Assembly (NCBI RefSeq): GCF_943734655.1
Contig: NC_071355.1
Coordinates: forward strand, 31,346,964 to 31,410,963
Direction: 5' to 3'
DNA: 64,000 nucleotides
Source of the DNA: Sabethes cyaneus
Taxonomy: Eukaryota > Arthropoda > Insecta > Diptera > Culicidae
Both the position numbers and the translations under genes were made by a program. This document shows positions 13,601-24,219 of the stretch, one piece after another. Every line of letters starts with the position of its first letter. Positions within the stretch are counted from its first letter, which is position 1. The notes under the pieces were generated by a model. That model saw only the letters and a program-made list of their open reading frames with translations. It did no database searches and was not told the origin of the DNA.

Positions 13601-13952
13601 GTATTTCAGCTGATGGCAGTGCGGTTGCGGTTGAAATTATTGTGAACTTGCTTCGAAACAAATTGATTGTTGATATTTTGTTTCATCTGTTCGAGTATTT
13701 GTCCAGTTGGTGTGACAAGTGTGAAAATAAAATTAAACAGCTGTTTTTTAATTGATGAATTTATGTGTTTTACCTTGTATAATGGTTTAATTAAATATTA
13801 TAGAAGTATACTGTTGGTTAAATCTTGTTAGTCACCGGTTTACAATGCATGTTTGTATGCATATTAGTTTATAATATGCATGAAGTTGTACTTAATGACT
13901 TTCTACATTTTTCATTTTTCAAAATTATCGTACAAAATGGACCAAAGCGTTA
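10641..13952. other. Single-copy-looking region, no gene recognised
   Basis: Apart from the X-box-like site at 11874, I see no transposon termini, tandem arrays or protein motifs. GC content rises between about 12600 and 13650. The longest frame (12609-13001, minus, 130 codons) shows no domain and its residue pattern looks random. Regulatory or unrecognised exon sequence could hide here. Confidence 0.4.
11874..11887. promoter_or_regulatory. RFX X-box-like site
   Basis: GTTACCAAGGAAAC fits the two-half-site X-box consensus (RYYNYY, short spacer, RRNRAC) bound by RFX factors at promoters of ciliary genes. It lies in single-copy-looking sequence, and an ATG about 27 bp downstream on the plus strand is followed at once by a GTAAGC donor-like sequence. 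No ciliary protein exon was recognised nearby, so the site could be a chance match. Confidence 0.3.
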
Positions 13953-14204
13953 CTATGCCCCCTTAAACTGCACACATGAGAGACCATCACCCTGACGAAG
14001 CCCTCTGTGTGATTCGAATGAACTTGACAATCCACGCAAAATCCGAACACAGCATTGTGTACCATCCATCGTAGATTTAATCAGTTTGATGAGCTTCCTG
14101 GGGAAGCTGTTCTCGTCTATGATTTTCCATAGCTCTTTCCGATTGACGGTATCATATGCGGCTTTGAAGTCAACGAACAAATGGTGCGTTTTGCATACGA
14201 GCAT
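13953..14204 (-). pseudogene. LINE reverse-transcriptase fragment, endonuclease-RT type
   Basis: The minus strand encodes about 83 residues with HHLFVDFKAAYDTVNRKELW and, later, GLRQGDGLSC. These are the first palm motif (F-D-F-K-A-A-Y-D) and the primer-grip side of a non-LTR reverse transcriptase. It is close to the longer copy at 15128-16318, which reads HHIFVDFRAAYDTV in the same place, so both belong to one group. The frame is cut abruptly at both ends: upstream the sequence leaves the family near 14205, and downstream it is lost just before the catalytic YADD/FADD block. It is a non-functional relic. The clade (RTE-like or related) is not settled. Confidence 0.85.
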
Positions 14205-14734
14205 ACCTTATGGACTTTTTAATGAAAACCATATTTAAAAAAGTCTAGGTATCCCATCCTTCCAGAAAACTCCAAAGGAAATTTTCCGCTTTTCTCTGGC
14301 ATCGCTTATTTTAAAAAGTTCATATCAGAGCCGGCGTTACACCGTGTTAGGTCCAGTGCAGACTGCTGCGAGGTCTTTTTTGTATGCTAGAGAGCATTGG
14401 GTCAAAAGGCCACTGAGACAGTCTTAATGATCGTCTTTTGGAGCAGGTTCCGATGGCTCTACACAGTTTATGGACTGCGCATACCCATTGATGGAGTTCA
14501 GCTGGATGGTTCTTATCCTGTGTCCCAATTCGGTACTACATGGTTAATAAAATCAATGATCTTTTAAGATTTGAGCTCTATATTTTGTAAGGAGTAGGAA
14601 GGAAACTTCCGAAGAAGTTATGACTAGATAAAGCCAGAGCCCCGCAATTACAGAGTAGATGGCAGTAGTGACAGGTGTCGGTATCATCCGATATTCTTTG
14701 TCCAGTTAAGAATCCCGTGATTGTGTGTGATAAA
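14205..14734. other. No recognisable feature between two LINE relics
   Basis: No repeat unit or protein motif was recognised. It may hold the badly decayed C-terminal part of the LINE relic at 14735-15118, which runs in this direction, but no motif supports that. Confidence 0.35.
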
Positions 14735-15118
14735 CTATTTAACTGTTCAGTCTACAACCCTGTTTTCGGTTCCAACAGGATGCTTTCTGAACAGCATAGT
14801 CTAGGCGGGCAGTCCAATTCAGCTTTTTAATTAGAATCATTCCGAGGAGTTCGGCTTCATTACTGAAGCTCAGCCTGATACCAATCAGTACGTATAGGGG
14901 AACAAATAGTATGTTTTCTTCACCTGGCATAACGACTGTTCTTGTGGGGTTTAAATTAAGCTCCTCTTGTAAGCATCATAACATGGTGGTGTGTAGAGTT
15001 TCTAGCATAGGACTTGACAGTTCCGCATCAAACGTTCCTCTGACGTCATCCTCTGACCTAAGTTTGTATGCAGACGATTTTTTGTATATTTGTTGGATAT
15101 ATCATGTTCACTGATGAT
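14735..15118 (-). pseudogene. LINE fragment, R1/LOA-like, after the active site
   Basis: Read on the minus strand, the sequence gives DDVRGTFDAELSS, then LNLNPTRTVVMP, then LSFSNEAELLGMILIKKLNW and LDYAVQKAS. In R1/LOA-type non-LTR elements the order is the catalytic YADD, a VRGKFD-like segment, LNLNPDKT, then a LGVILDKKLNW motif and a DYAVNKA helix, so the order and spacing fit. The four residues between DD and VRG are missing, an in-frame stop interrupts the middle, and the RNase H or C-terminal region is not recognisable. A plus-strand LYADDF reading at 15064 is antisense to this relic and coincidental. Confidence 0.75.
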
Positions 15119-15127
15119 GATGGGCTT

Positions 15128-16318
15128 AAAAAATTATTACTTACTTACTTATTCAGCCGAGAGCCGGGGTGGCTCTTGCCGTATCAAGAATTCCTCTCCA
15201 TTGTACTCGTTCCTGGGCTACTCGTCGCCAATTCGTTGCGCGTCTCGGCACACGCAAGTCGGCTTCAACCTGGTCGAGCCATCTAGCACGTTGAGCCCCT
15301 CTATTTCTGGTGCCGGTGGGGTTCTTGACTACACAGGATTTCACGGATTTCACTACACAGTCGTCCGGCATCCTTGCGACGTGGCCGGCCCACCGTAGTC
15401 TCCCAACTTTCGCCAGGTGTACGATGGGAATCTTTCCAAGCAGTGCCTGTAGCTCGTGGTTCATATGTCTCCGCCACTCTCCGCTTTCCGTCTGTACTCC
15501 GCCAAAAATAGTCCGCAACACCTTTCGTTCAAATACGGCAAGTGCACGTATGTCTTCCGTAAGCAAAGTTACGGTTTCAAGTCCGTAGAGGACTACCGGT
15601 CTTATTAGCGTTTTGTACATCATCAGCTTTGTGCGGCAGCGTATGCTCCTTGATCGAAACGGCTTGCGAAGGGAAAAGTAGGCTCGATTTCCAGCTTGAA
15701 TGCGTCGTTGGATTTCCTTACTCGTATTATTGTCGGCGGTGACCAGAGATCCCAAATATACGAACCCATCAACCACTTCCAGTTCATCGCCGTCAATAGT
15801 CACTGTCCGTGGGAGGCAAACGTTACTATCTCGGGAGCCTCTTCCTACCATATATTTGGTTTTCAACGCATTAATTTTCAATCCTATCCTCCTAGCCTCT
15901 GTTTTTAGTCTGGCGTAGATTACCTCCGCCGTCCCACGGTTTCTAGTAATGATGTCGAGGTCGTCTGCAAAGGCTAGGAGTTGGCTACTCTTACTGAAGA
16001 TTGTTCCCCTCGTTTCAATGCCCGCTCGCCGGATCACACCTTCAATAGCGATATTGAATAACATACAGGACAGTCCATCCCCTTGCCGTAACCCTCTGCG
16101 CGATTCGAAAGGACTTGAGAGTGTCCCCGAAACGCGCACGTAGCACATCACTCGTTCCAGAGTAGCTTTGATCAGCTGCGTCAGTTTGTCCGGAAAACCG
16201 TACTCGTGCATTATCTGCCATAGCTGTTCGCGTTCAACGGTATCGTATGCTGCTCTGAAATCCACGAAAATATGATGCGTGGGCACGTTGTACTCTCGAC
16301 ATTTCTGAAGGATTTTTA
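15128..16318 (-). pseudogene. 5'-truncated LINE with 377-codon RT frame and 3' tail
   Basis: This is the longest clean retrotransposon frame in the window. On the minus strand it starts inside ORF2 with HHIFVDFRAAYDTVEREQLW. It continues through GLRQGDGLSCMLFNIAIEGV, the catalytic FADDLDII (FADD encoded at 15960-15971), NALKTKYMVG, the thumb motif FVYLGSLVTADNNTSKEI, VLRTIFGGVQ and GRLRWAGHVARMP, and stops at 15153. Homology starts abruptly near 16316, so the endonuclease and fingers were never copied: a typical 5' truncation. The 3' end is a short UTR with CCCCGGCTCTCGGCTGAA and a tail of three AAGT units near 15135-15150. Another copy lies at 34195-35090. The long clean frame suggests fairly recent insertion. 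Clade uncertain. Confidence 0.9.
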
Positions 16319-16439
16319 AAATTTATTTTTATTTTTAAAAATTATTATGATTATTAATTTTAATTTAGTGAAGACTACACATGTTTAAACCGCGTGCGCG
16401 AGAACAGACATAGACAATCTGGAAATTGAATAGTCAGGT

Positions 16440-16812
16440 TAAAGTCCTGAACAAAGGGTTTGAAGAAGAAGCTGGAGAGGCTTGGGTTTGTTTGTGGACC
16501 TTGGAGCTCGTATACCTTCGGTTTTCGACCTTCTTGGCAATAATATCGACTTGCTGACCCGTGTCCCAATCAACGTGCCTCCAAGGCCTACTCGCCAGCC
16601 TCATTTCCTTCGGCGTCCTGTGTATCGTACTCAATATGCCCAAAATAATCCGTTTAATGTTTGCTGTAGAGAGTTTGACAATATCTCAGAGTGCTATGAT
16701 TTTAACATTAGTAAAATAACCTTCAAACATAGAATAAGTAGGGACAGTCTGTACGAATTAATCGAAGAATTTTAAATAAATAAATAAAATAAATAAAATA
16801 AATAAAGCTTTT
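16440..16812 (+). pseudogene. 3' end of a jockey-like LINE
   Basis: The plus strand encodes the C-terminal tail typical of jockey/CR1-like ORF2 proteins: VPINVPPRPTRQ, LRRPVYRTQYAQNNPF, CCREFDNISECYDFNIS and ITFKHRI, ending at a stop near 16772. A 3' tail of TAAATAAATAAAATAAAT units follows at once, the usual end of such elements. Upstream, the frame degrades before the reverse transcriptase, and a minus-strand LINE relic lies just beyond, at 15128-16318. The protein tail aligns in layout with the C-terminus of the better copy at 39579-42500 (FHRTNFGCFEPTAFCERIFN), but it is clearly a different subfamily. Confidence 0.8.
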
Positions 16813-17036
16813 ATGCGGAGGTTTATATTGAGCTTCAAAGGACTGCAGGTTCTCCCTCGTAGTTCTAGAACCAATTCTGACTAGCTCGAGCTCTAAAACA
16901 TTAGGTTCGATTCTTAATAAAGTCCAGATAATTTTCGGGTTGGAAACGTTTTGGACAAGCCTTGGACAGTTACTGAAATTTTGATACTTCGTTATTTGCT
17001 TTTACCACCTAACTATATTGTTTTTACAGTGGGATT

Positions 17037-17469
17037 TCGAATTTGGCATGACTCGATTTTGGCAACAAAAGTATCCGTTTTTGGCAACACTAAATATTGC
17101 ACTTCAAAACTATGCTTAAATATCAGTCAGTTTCCGCATACATGCTTTAAATGACGAAAAAATGATGCCCTCAGTGAGTTCATAAAAAAAAAGTTTGCGA
17201 TTATAGAACGTTTCGAACAATAATATTTTCATTTCCGTAGGACTACGTCTTACCGCAGGATGCCAAATACTTACTTGCACCGAACGGATAGCTCTTGGCG
17301 GACTTTTAAAACATAAAATGGTTGCAATCGTTGATTTATAATGTTTAGTTAATTTCTAACGCATTTACATTCAATTTTTCCATATCAAAAAGGGGTCTCG
17401 ATTTTGGCACAATTTCGATTTTGGGAACATAGGCGACATGCATTTGTTGCCAAATTCAAAATCCTACTG
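17037..17469 (+). mobile_element. 433-bp TA-flanked MITE (CAGTRGGATTT termini)
   Basis: The left end is CAGTGGGATTTCGAATTTGG and the right end, inverted, is CAGTAGGATTTTGAATTTGG. Both are flanked by TA (17035-17036 and 17470-17471), as expected for Tc1/mariner transposition. The subterminal words TCGATTTTGGCA and TTTTTGGCAACA repeat. The interior is non-coding and carries one copy of the dispersed palindrome (CGTAGGACTACGTC at 17236). Confidence 0.88.
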
Positions 17470-17506
17470 TATAATAAATATCTTTAGTAGATAAACCGTC
17501 CTGCTC

Positions 17507-17611
<105 letters not shown>

Positions 17612-17620
17612 AGTTCTATG

Positions 17621-17945
17621 TTACGGGTTACTCATAACTAAGACATGATGGCTATTGAAGAAATGCGTCGGCCACCAGTGTCCGTAGTAAAGAGGGAACA
17701 TTCTTGGATTACCGAAATCGGGACCAACGTATCTTCCAATGATGCTGTGATTTCTCTGCTCGAAAGCATTGCTTGAATCTAGCTCATTAAGTGTGGTTGA
17801 TTTCATTTGGAAAGAGAGCCGGAACAATTGAACTGTAGGACGTGTAATCGAAAGCTCCTTCAATATCAAAGAAAGCACGAAGTGTCACCTCTTGATATTT
17901 GATCGATTTCTCAATTAACGTCACCGGGGACCAAACATCGATTCG
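17621..17945 (-). pseudogene. LINE RT fragment, R1/LOA-like, copy A
   Basis: The minus strand reads VTLIEKSIKYQEVTLRAFFD followed by IEGAFDYTSY. This is the first palm block of R1/LOA-type reverse transcriptases, whose family pattern is EKAL..K....AFLDIEGAFDNV. Downstream in other frames are pieces such as VPSLLRTLVADAFLQ, corresponding to the GVLSPLLWSLVVDGLL block, so at least one frameshift lies between. The catalytic YADD is lost. The same segment recurs at 21000-21330 with different breaks, so these are two insertions and not one split copy. It ends against the ATC microsatellite. Confidence 0.8.
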
Positions 17946-18077
17946 AACCTCAATCTCGTAGTAAGAAAAATTTGCGCCCTGCCCGTATTCAAATCGAGAC
18001 TAACGAGGAAGATATGACTGAACATTCGGCGGTTATCAACGGAAGAAGTTGCTACATACGATCAGAATTGTTAGGTA

Positions 18078-19650
18078 CCAGTGCACAGTGGTCCAAACGG
18101 CGACATACGTGATCGTTTGATATAGCGCCGAAACGTGAAGTTTTTCGCATATAGTGTCTTTAGGAACATTTCTTGGTATAATAAGCCCCTTCTTGTGAGA
18201 GAAACCTTTGGGTGATTAATTCCCTTAAAAGTGAGATACGAAATTTATTTTCTTGTACATTCGAGATACAGGTTTGGTACTTTCAGCAAAGTTGTAGTAA
18301 ATATTAATACAAACAACTTTGTCAAAGACACCATACTTGTATCTTTTCATGGAAATTGTCTATGAAGCGTTATTCGTGAAAAAACCCTTCAAAACAGTTT
18401 TTAAACCCTGGCTTATTCTGGTCAACTTTTACGTGTTCATAGTGTTCTAGAAAGTTGTTTATCTTGCTAAAATCAACGTTTTTGTAGAACATTATTATAC
18501 GCGATTTTCTGCCGTTTCGGAGATTTTGAGCATTTTTGATGAAAAATAGTACTAATTTGAGCCTCAATATTTCCCAAGGTGGCAAATGGTGGCAGACCAA
18601 ACAACTCCTACTTAAAAGTACAACAAAAAACCTTTAAAAGCAAGTATCAATTGTCTGTATCCGTTTGTATCCTCAAAAGTTATAGTTGTTTTGAAAATCC
18701 ATCTCAGTCATGTTTATAGAACAATTAAAATGTACTTCGGATGCAATAAACGCCATTTTGTTTACGTTGACAATCTTTCTAACAAGTTGAGTTACCAGCA
18801 ATTTTTTCGCCTATTTTCGAGTCGAAAATGAATGTAGACTTAAAATTATTTGCCGCAATTAATAAGAGCAAGACCAAATAACTAACTTAAGTCTATTTTG
18901 TTCAATACCTTCGATTGGTGTCTTTTCAAAAGATCACACTCATAATGGGCTGGTACCGAATGGCCGAAACACAAATGGTCGAATCACGAATGGCTGAAAT
19001 CCAAATGGCCGAATTTCAACAACAGTCACAGAAGGCCGAATTTTCTCGGAGTGAATAAATAACTATTTAATTAGAAAACACGAATTAACAAGCAGTTAAC
19101 AATTAACTTTACTCAAACTAAAAATAAAATAAGCAACATATCTTTTTGCTGTACTTTTAAGTACGAATTGTTTGATCTGCCACCATTTGCCACCTTGGGA
19201 AAAATCTCCGAAACTTCAGAAAATAACGTATAACAATGTTCTACAAAAAAATTGATTTTAGTAAGATAAACAACTTTCTAGAACACTATGAACACATAAA
19301 ATTTGACCAGAATAAGTCAGGGTTTAGAAATTGTTTTAAAGTGTTTGTCCACGAATAACGCTTCATAGATAATTTCCATGAAGAGATACAAGTATGGTGT
19401 CTTTGACAAAGTTGTTTGCATTAATATTTACTACAACTTAGCCGAAAGTACCAAATCTGTATCTTGAATGTACGAGAAAATAAATTTCGTATCTCACTTT
19501 TAAGGGAATTAGTCACCCAAAGATTTCTCTCACAAGAAGGGGCTTATTATACCAAGAAATGTTCCTAAAGAAACTATATGCGAAAAACTTCACGTTTTGG
19601 CGCAATATCACACGATCACGTATTTCGCTCTTTGGACCACTGTGCAGTGG
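18078..19650. mobile_element. 1.57-kb foldback element with arms of about 500-650 bp
   Basis: The left end CCAGTGCACAGTGGTCCAAA is matched in inverse at the right end, 19631-19650. The arms (about 18078-18750 and 19146-19650) match throughout: GGGGCTTATTATACCAAGAA on one side appears inverted on the other, as do the segments around TCTAGAACACTATGAACA and TTTGCCACCTTGGG. The spacer holds a CGAATGG minisatellite. A third, single-arm copy lies at 49231-49890. CAGTG-type ends recall hAT-derived MITEs, but no 8-bp target duplication could be confirmed. No protein is encoded. Confidence 0.88.
18956..19045. repeat. Short CGAATGGCCGAA minisatellite
   Basis: About five irregular units of CGAATGGCCGAAACACAAA type, 15-18 bp each, inside the spacer of the foldback element. 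Confidence 0.7.
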
Positions 19651-19849
19651 TTTGACGTAGAATGCCAGCAAGCGACTGACCACTGACCAGAAGAATCGAG
19701 CCAAAGCTCACATGTTGGCTGCAACAGTGACACACCAGAGCAGATAGAGATACCGAGATGCTAGAGTAAAGAAACTTATAATGAGAGAATGACCAAAACA
19801 CTCAATAACTAACATCATTAAATCAACGGCACTCATTGATAATAGAAAT

Positions 19850-20985
19850 TCCAGCAAAACCGTCAACAAACAATGTCGCTGGTTTAATGATGACAAGTAC
19901 TCGCGAGCTAGTGAGTTTCCCTACACGATACGAGAAGCTTTTTTTAAACGATCAACGGAATCAGGAACCGGATCGTGTCAACTCCTGTTATGTGCAACGA
20001 CAAGAAGGAAATATCGTTAGCGAAATAAAAGGAGGTGGTTAGGCGTTGGAATAGTGAACAATATATGAAGATCTCATATGTCCTATTTACAAAAAAAAAC
20101 CATCGACTCGAATGCAGCAATTATCACGACATTTCCGTCCTCAATTCTGTCTTCAAAATTTCTTTCCGGTTTTTTGTTTCGTAGACTGAGACCTTTGCAG
20201 GAAACCTTTGCTAGTACCAGAATACCAGTCGAGAAGGAAGCTCCACAACGGAGCAAGTGTTCACCTTACAACAAATTCTTGATAAATTGCTGGATTTCTA
20301 CTTGCAGACTTTTGTTTACAGACTTCAAGGCGACGTACGATCCAGTTAAACGAAATGAGCTATAGTGGATTATGCTTGAATATGGTTTTCCAACTAAACT
20401 GATTAGGCTAATACATGCCACTCTTCAAAATCAAGTGTCACAATAGTGGGTGAAATATCGAACTCGTTTGTGGCGTTAGATGGCTTAAAGCAACGTGACG
20501 AACTATCGAATTTGCTGTTCAACATAGCATTGAAAGGTGCTATTCGAGGAACAGATGTGCAGGGAAGCGCTCACATCATCTCACATGGTCCTAGGGTTCA
20601 CGGGCAATCGATATCGTTGGTATTATCCGGAGAACTGTGGAAGAAAGGTACACGCATCTTAAAGAGGTAGTCGCGAAGATAGGGGTTATCATAAATTCTA
20701 ACAAATAAAGTATATGACGGCTGGTAGAGTGCGTGGTAGCCCTTCTGGTGTTCGAACTGCGATGGTGATAGATGGAGATACTTTTGAAGTGGTGACGAAT
20801 TTATTTACCATGCTTCATTAGTGACATGTGACAACGATGTGAGCTGTGAAGTAAAAATGACGGGTAGAGGCTACCAACAGGGCCTTCTACGGAGCACATT
20901 GCCAGCTAAGGTACCGTAGCCTGCAACAATATACGAAACTTGTGCCCTATAATACGAACATTTGGGGTTTTTGATTGTGAAGCGA
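19850..20985 (+). pseudogene. Decayed LINE ORF2 with fingers, palm and thumb remnants
   Basis: Read across frames on the plus strand, the ORF2 blocks appear in the right order. First comes the linker before the RT (WFNDDKYSRASE). Then come the finger motif ICPIYKK followed by LECSNYHDISVLNSVFKI, the REGSSTTEQVFTLQQILDK block, FTDFKATYDPVKRNEL (first palm motif), GLKQRDELSNLLFNIALKGA, and NSNK with GRVRGSPSGVRTA. The last is the thumb block, matching AMVIDGDTFEVV and QLRYRSLQQYTKL-like residues out of frame. The catalytic FADD region has been lost near 20590-20640. There are numerous stops and frameshifts, making it far older than the copy at 15128-16318, to which it is related at clade level. 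Confidence 0.82.
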
Positions 20986-20999
20986 GAATTAGAGCCCTA

Positions 21000-21330
21000 G
21001 TAATGGAAACGAAGCACGTGTAATCCAAAGCTCCTTCAATATCAAGAAAAGCACAAAGTGCCGTCTCTTGATATTTGAGTTATTTCTCAATTAACGTCAC
21101 TACACAGTGCAGTGCGGTTTCCGTAGACTTACCGTGTTGGTATGCATATTGATTCCTATGCAACGGATAGTTATTTAAAAACCCAAAGTGAAACTGGCTT
21201 GGAAAAGATTGATGAGCTCGGACATTATCACAAGGTTCATTTACTGTAAGACGGCTTTAAGGGCTTCCTAAACAAACGTAAATCATAGTCAATATTAATT
21301 CTTCTGCTACATACACACGTTAGTGACCAT
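21000..21330 (-). pseudogene. LINE RT fragment, R1/LOA-like, copy B
   Basis: The minus strand reads LHRNQYAYQHGKSTETALHC, then VVTLIEK and LKYQETALCAFLDIEGALDY. This is the block QHAYQ.GRSTETAL..LV..IEKAL followed by AFLDIEGAF, which is diagnostic of R1/LOA-like reverse transcriptases. One stop falls within the EK-LKYQ junction. It extends further upstream than copy A (17621-17945) and overlaps it in the IEKxxKYQE and DIEGA segments. It lies just beyond the 3' limit of the older LINE at 19850-20985, in the opposite orientation. No catalytic YADD remains. Confidence 0.82.
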
Positions 21331-21477
21331 TTCAGAAGGTTTAAACTGTATTGGGATCATCTGAAAATGTTATAGCCCTCGTAACTTCGCGGGAAATGGC
21401 CATTTTGCGACCTGAACCAAAAAACCTAGACATGTTTCAAGGACACCCATGACCATAGACTCATCGTACGCCACTTA

Positions 21478-22300
21478 AAAGGTGCCCCTAATCAAATTGC
21501 GCTACAGAAGAAACACTGTAGAAAATTACCTAATTGGCCGATCCTTTTCAAACTTTCAGACAGCAAAATATAACCCATTAGTAAGCTTTTGGCATATTTG
21601 TTTCATTTTACTTCAATACCATAAGCATAACCGTATGCTCGTACTTTACGCTTAACTCCACTCGAAAAGTTTTGTACAACCTGGCTGCAGCTTCATCTGT
21701 ACGGAAACCCACTTTCCCTTGAAATGTTTCCGTAATGTCTGCTTGATAGTAACCTAGTAAATAATCTAGTATTTTTCGATGGGTCTTAGTTCCGGTGCGT
21801 TGAAGGGGGGGGGGGGGGGGGGTGATGCATATCATAGGGCCCTCGTGTTGCATCAACAGAGCAAGCAGACGCTTCTGTAGACACTCCTTGAGGTAAATCT
21901 GCCCGTTTACAGTCTCGGTAGTCACGAACGGCGCACTCTGTTTGCCACATGAGCAGATCACTTACCAAATCTTGTATTTCTTGGCAAACTTTGAAAGTTT
22001 CTGCATCCTTACTTCTTCCGGTACATCAAACTTGAGCTGGGCGGTGAAGTACAGTAGCCCCGGAAGCTGCCGAAAGTCCGCCTTGACGTAAGTCATATCA
22101 TTCGTGATGAGAGAATTGAGGATTTTCCAGGTTTTCGAGACACGCTATTTTTTTCCAATTTTTGAAAAACCGATCGCGATAAAATTGAGTCTAAACAATA
22201 CACTTTAAACTACTTCTACTCAAATTTTCAAGAAAAAGTACCCAATGGGTCATTTTCTGCAGCGTTTTTTCCGTGGTGCAATTTGATGTGGGACACCCTT
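21478..22300 (-). mobile_element. Internally deleted mariner-like element with both TIRs
   Basis: The ends match over about 50 bp. Left is AAGGTGCCCCTAATCAAATT followed by a segment ending GTAGAAAATTACC. The right end, inverted, is AAGGGTGTCCCACATCAAAT and ends GCAGAAAATGACC. TA flanks both ends (21476-21477 and 22301-22302). On the minus strand the transposase relic reads DMTYVKADFRQLPG, which is the first catalytic-Asp region of Tc1/mariner enzymes. It then reads LKFDVPEEVRMQKLSKFAKK and FVTTETVNGQIYLKECLQKR, after which an 18-base G run and a frame change replace the second catalytic region. The N-terminal DNA-binding domain is gone. At 823 bp it is well short of the roughly 1.3 kb of a full element. 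Inactive. Confidence 0.9.
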
Positions 22301-22659
22301 TAAATCACACCAGAATTTAAAAACTAGATCAAGGGAAGTCAGACCAGTTATCAAGGATCGCGTTATTCATATCTGGACATGTTCACACATTGTCCTGAAG
22401 TAAAAAACTACAAGGTATACAACCCTAAGGGTTGTACGAAAGGATGACGTAGGACTATATCAGATCATTAGATCAAAGACTAATGTAAACTGCATTTCTG
22501 GCATATGTATGTTTATAAGAAACTGTAAGTGCCATTGTTTAAGTGAATTTTTAAAAGAGAAGAGCGAAATATTCAAATCAAATTCTTCTTTAAATGCAAT
22601 GGTGACTTTGAACATACGTGGACAGTCGTTCATAAGTACAACGCCTGCAATCATTGAGA

Positions 22660-23400
22660 CATAGAGATGTCCTTATCCTCTTACCACAGGGGCGAGGGGT
22701 TTCCAACCGTCATAAAATAAATTCATGCCTCCAAAAACCCCCAAATGGCAAATTTGGTTCCATTTGCTTGATTAGTTCTCGAGTTATGCGGCAATTTGTA
22801 CTTCATTTGTATGGGATCCCCCCTTCTTAAAGAAGGCAAAGGACCTAATTCACCATAGAAAAAATCCTGCCTCTAGAAACCCCCATATGCCAAATTTTGG
22901 TTCCATTTGCTTAATTAGTTCTCGAATTATGAGGAAATATGTATACTATTTGTATGGGAGCCCCCCCACCTAAAGAGGGGAGGGGTCTCAATTCACCATA
23001 GAAAAAAATTTTGCTTTCTAAAACCCCCAAATGCCAAATTTTGTTCCATTTGCTTGATTAGTTCTAGAGTTATGAGGACATTTGTGTTTCATTTGTATGG
23101 GAGCTTAGAAGGGGAAGGGGTTTCAGTACACCATAGAAAAAATTTCGTTTTCTGTAACCCTCACATGCCAAATTTGGTTCTATTTACTTGATTAGTTCTC
23201 GAGTTATGAGGAAATTTGTGTTTCATTTGTATAGGAGCCCCCCCCCCCTCTTATGCCCTCCTCAAAGTTGCTCTCTTAACCCCGCCCCCCCCCCATAAAA
23301 TTGCAGGTTATTTTATCTATCCAACGACACATAAATTGTTCAGTTTAGTTCAGTAGTTTAGTAGTTATTAACATTTGAAATCTTTCATGCAAACGTTACA
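22660..23400 (+). repeat. About 143-bp monomer array 2 with shared 3' block
   Basis: Four monomers are marked by the TTCCATTTGCTTGATTAG motif near 22756, 22899, 23041 and 23176. They are followed by a 3' block (TTTTATCTATCCAACGACA, then AGTTCAGTAGTTTAGTAG and ACGTTACACTT) also present at 44780-44880. The 5' entry (GGGGTTTCCAACCGTCATAA) is shared with the other arrays, so these are copies of one element that differ in monomer number. Confidence 0.85.
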
Positions 23401-23452
23401 CTTATATTTTCGTTTTCACAAAGTGGTACCCAGTCCCAGTATAGTAAACAAA

Positions 23453-23469
23453 GACGTAGTCCTACGTCA
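23453..23469. other. Dispersed near-palindrome, intact copy
   Basis: GACGTAGTCCTACGTCA, two inverted GACGTAG half-sites around a two-base centre. Other intact or near-intact copies lie at 17236, 36379, 44163, 45149, 45273, 52979 and 54754. Confidence 0.85.
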
Positions 23470-24219
23470 AAACAAGAAGTTTTACATCTCAAACACGCAT
23501 AACTCGTCCTCAAATACCTGGAAATTGTTTTGAACATCGTGTAAGTATCGAAAAAATAGAGATTTTCAGAAATTGACTCGCTTATACAAATTAGAAAAAA
23601 AGTTTATGTCGCCCCCTCTTCAAAAATTTTCGAAATGTGAAGGGGCAAAAAAATAAAGTGTTATATCATTATGTTGCATTCTTTAGTGATAAGCAACAGT
23701 TCAACGAGTTTACAACTCTAAATTATCCAATATGCGCAAAGCAATTATCGCGTTAGTCTTGATCAACTTTTTTCACCAACTAAGCTTTCTGGTTCCTGCT
23801 GCAAGTCACAGGCGACTATTGTACTTAATCGAATTAGATTGAGACAAAAACCAGTCAGACAATATATTTGTGACTCTGTACCGTTTTTGACGGAGATATA
23901 CCGAATTGCAGTGGGATTAGTTTTTCCCGTCATATGTAAAAATAGAAATACGACACATTAGACACTCTGGAATATCAACTATCGGTCCTTTCGTGGCTCC
24001 AAATTGGTCATTTTATTCCGGAGTATCCAACTACTAACTCTAATTTTGGATGTGGAAACTCAAAGATGCAGTTTTTTACCATGCGTTGGATGCTTGCAGA
24101 AAGGATGTCACTGAACTGTTCGAAACTAGAAATTTTCTGACTACGATTATAATAATTATTATTATTGGGATCAATGGTGGCCCTACCAGAACATCAAATC
24201 AAATCAAAGTTATTTTGCT

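Noticed and set aside
15064..15090. Plus-strand LYADDF, a reverse-transcriptase-like catalytic motif
   Set aside because: It is antisense to a minus-strand LINE relic with its own motif order; no other RT block accompanies it on the plus strand.
15310..16143. Plus-strand frames within the LINE at 15128-16318
   Set aside because: They are antisense shadows of the RT frame; identical shadows appear opposite the copy at 34195.
23460..23480. CRE-type regulatory site
   Set aside because: Recurrence of the same motif in many repeats makes a transposon-borne word more likely than a local promoter element.
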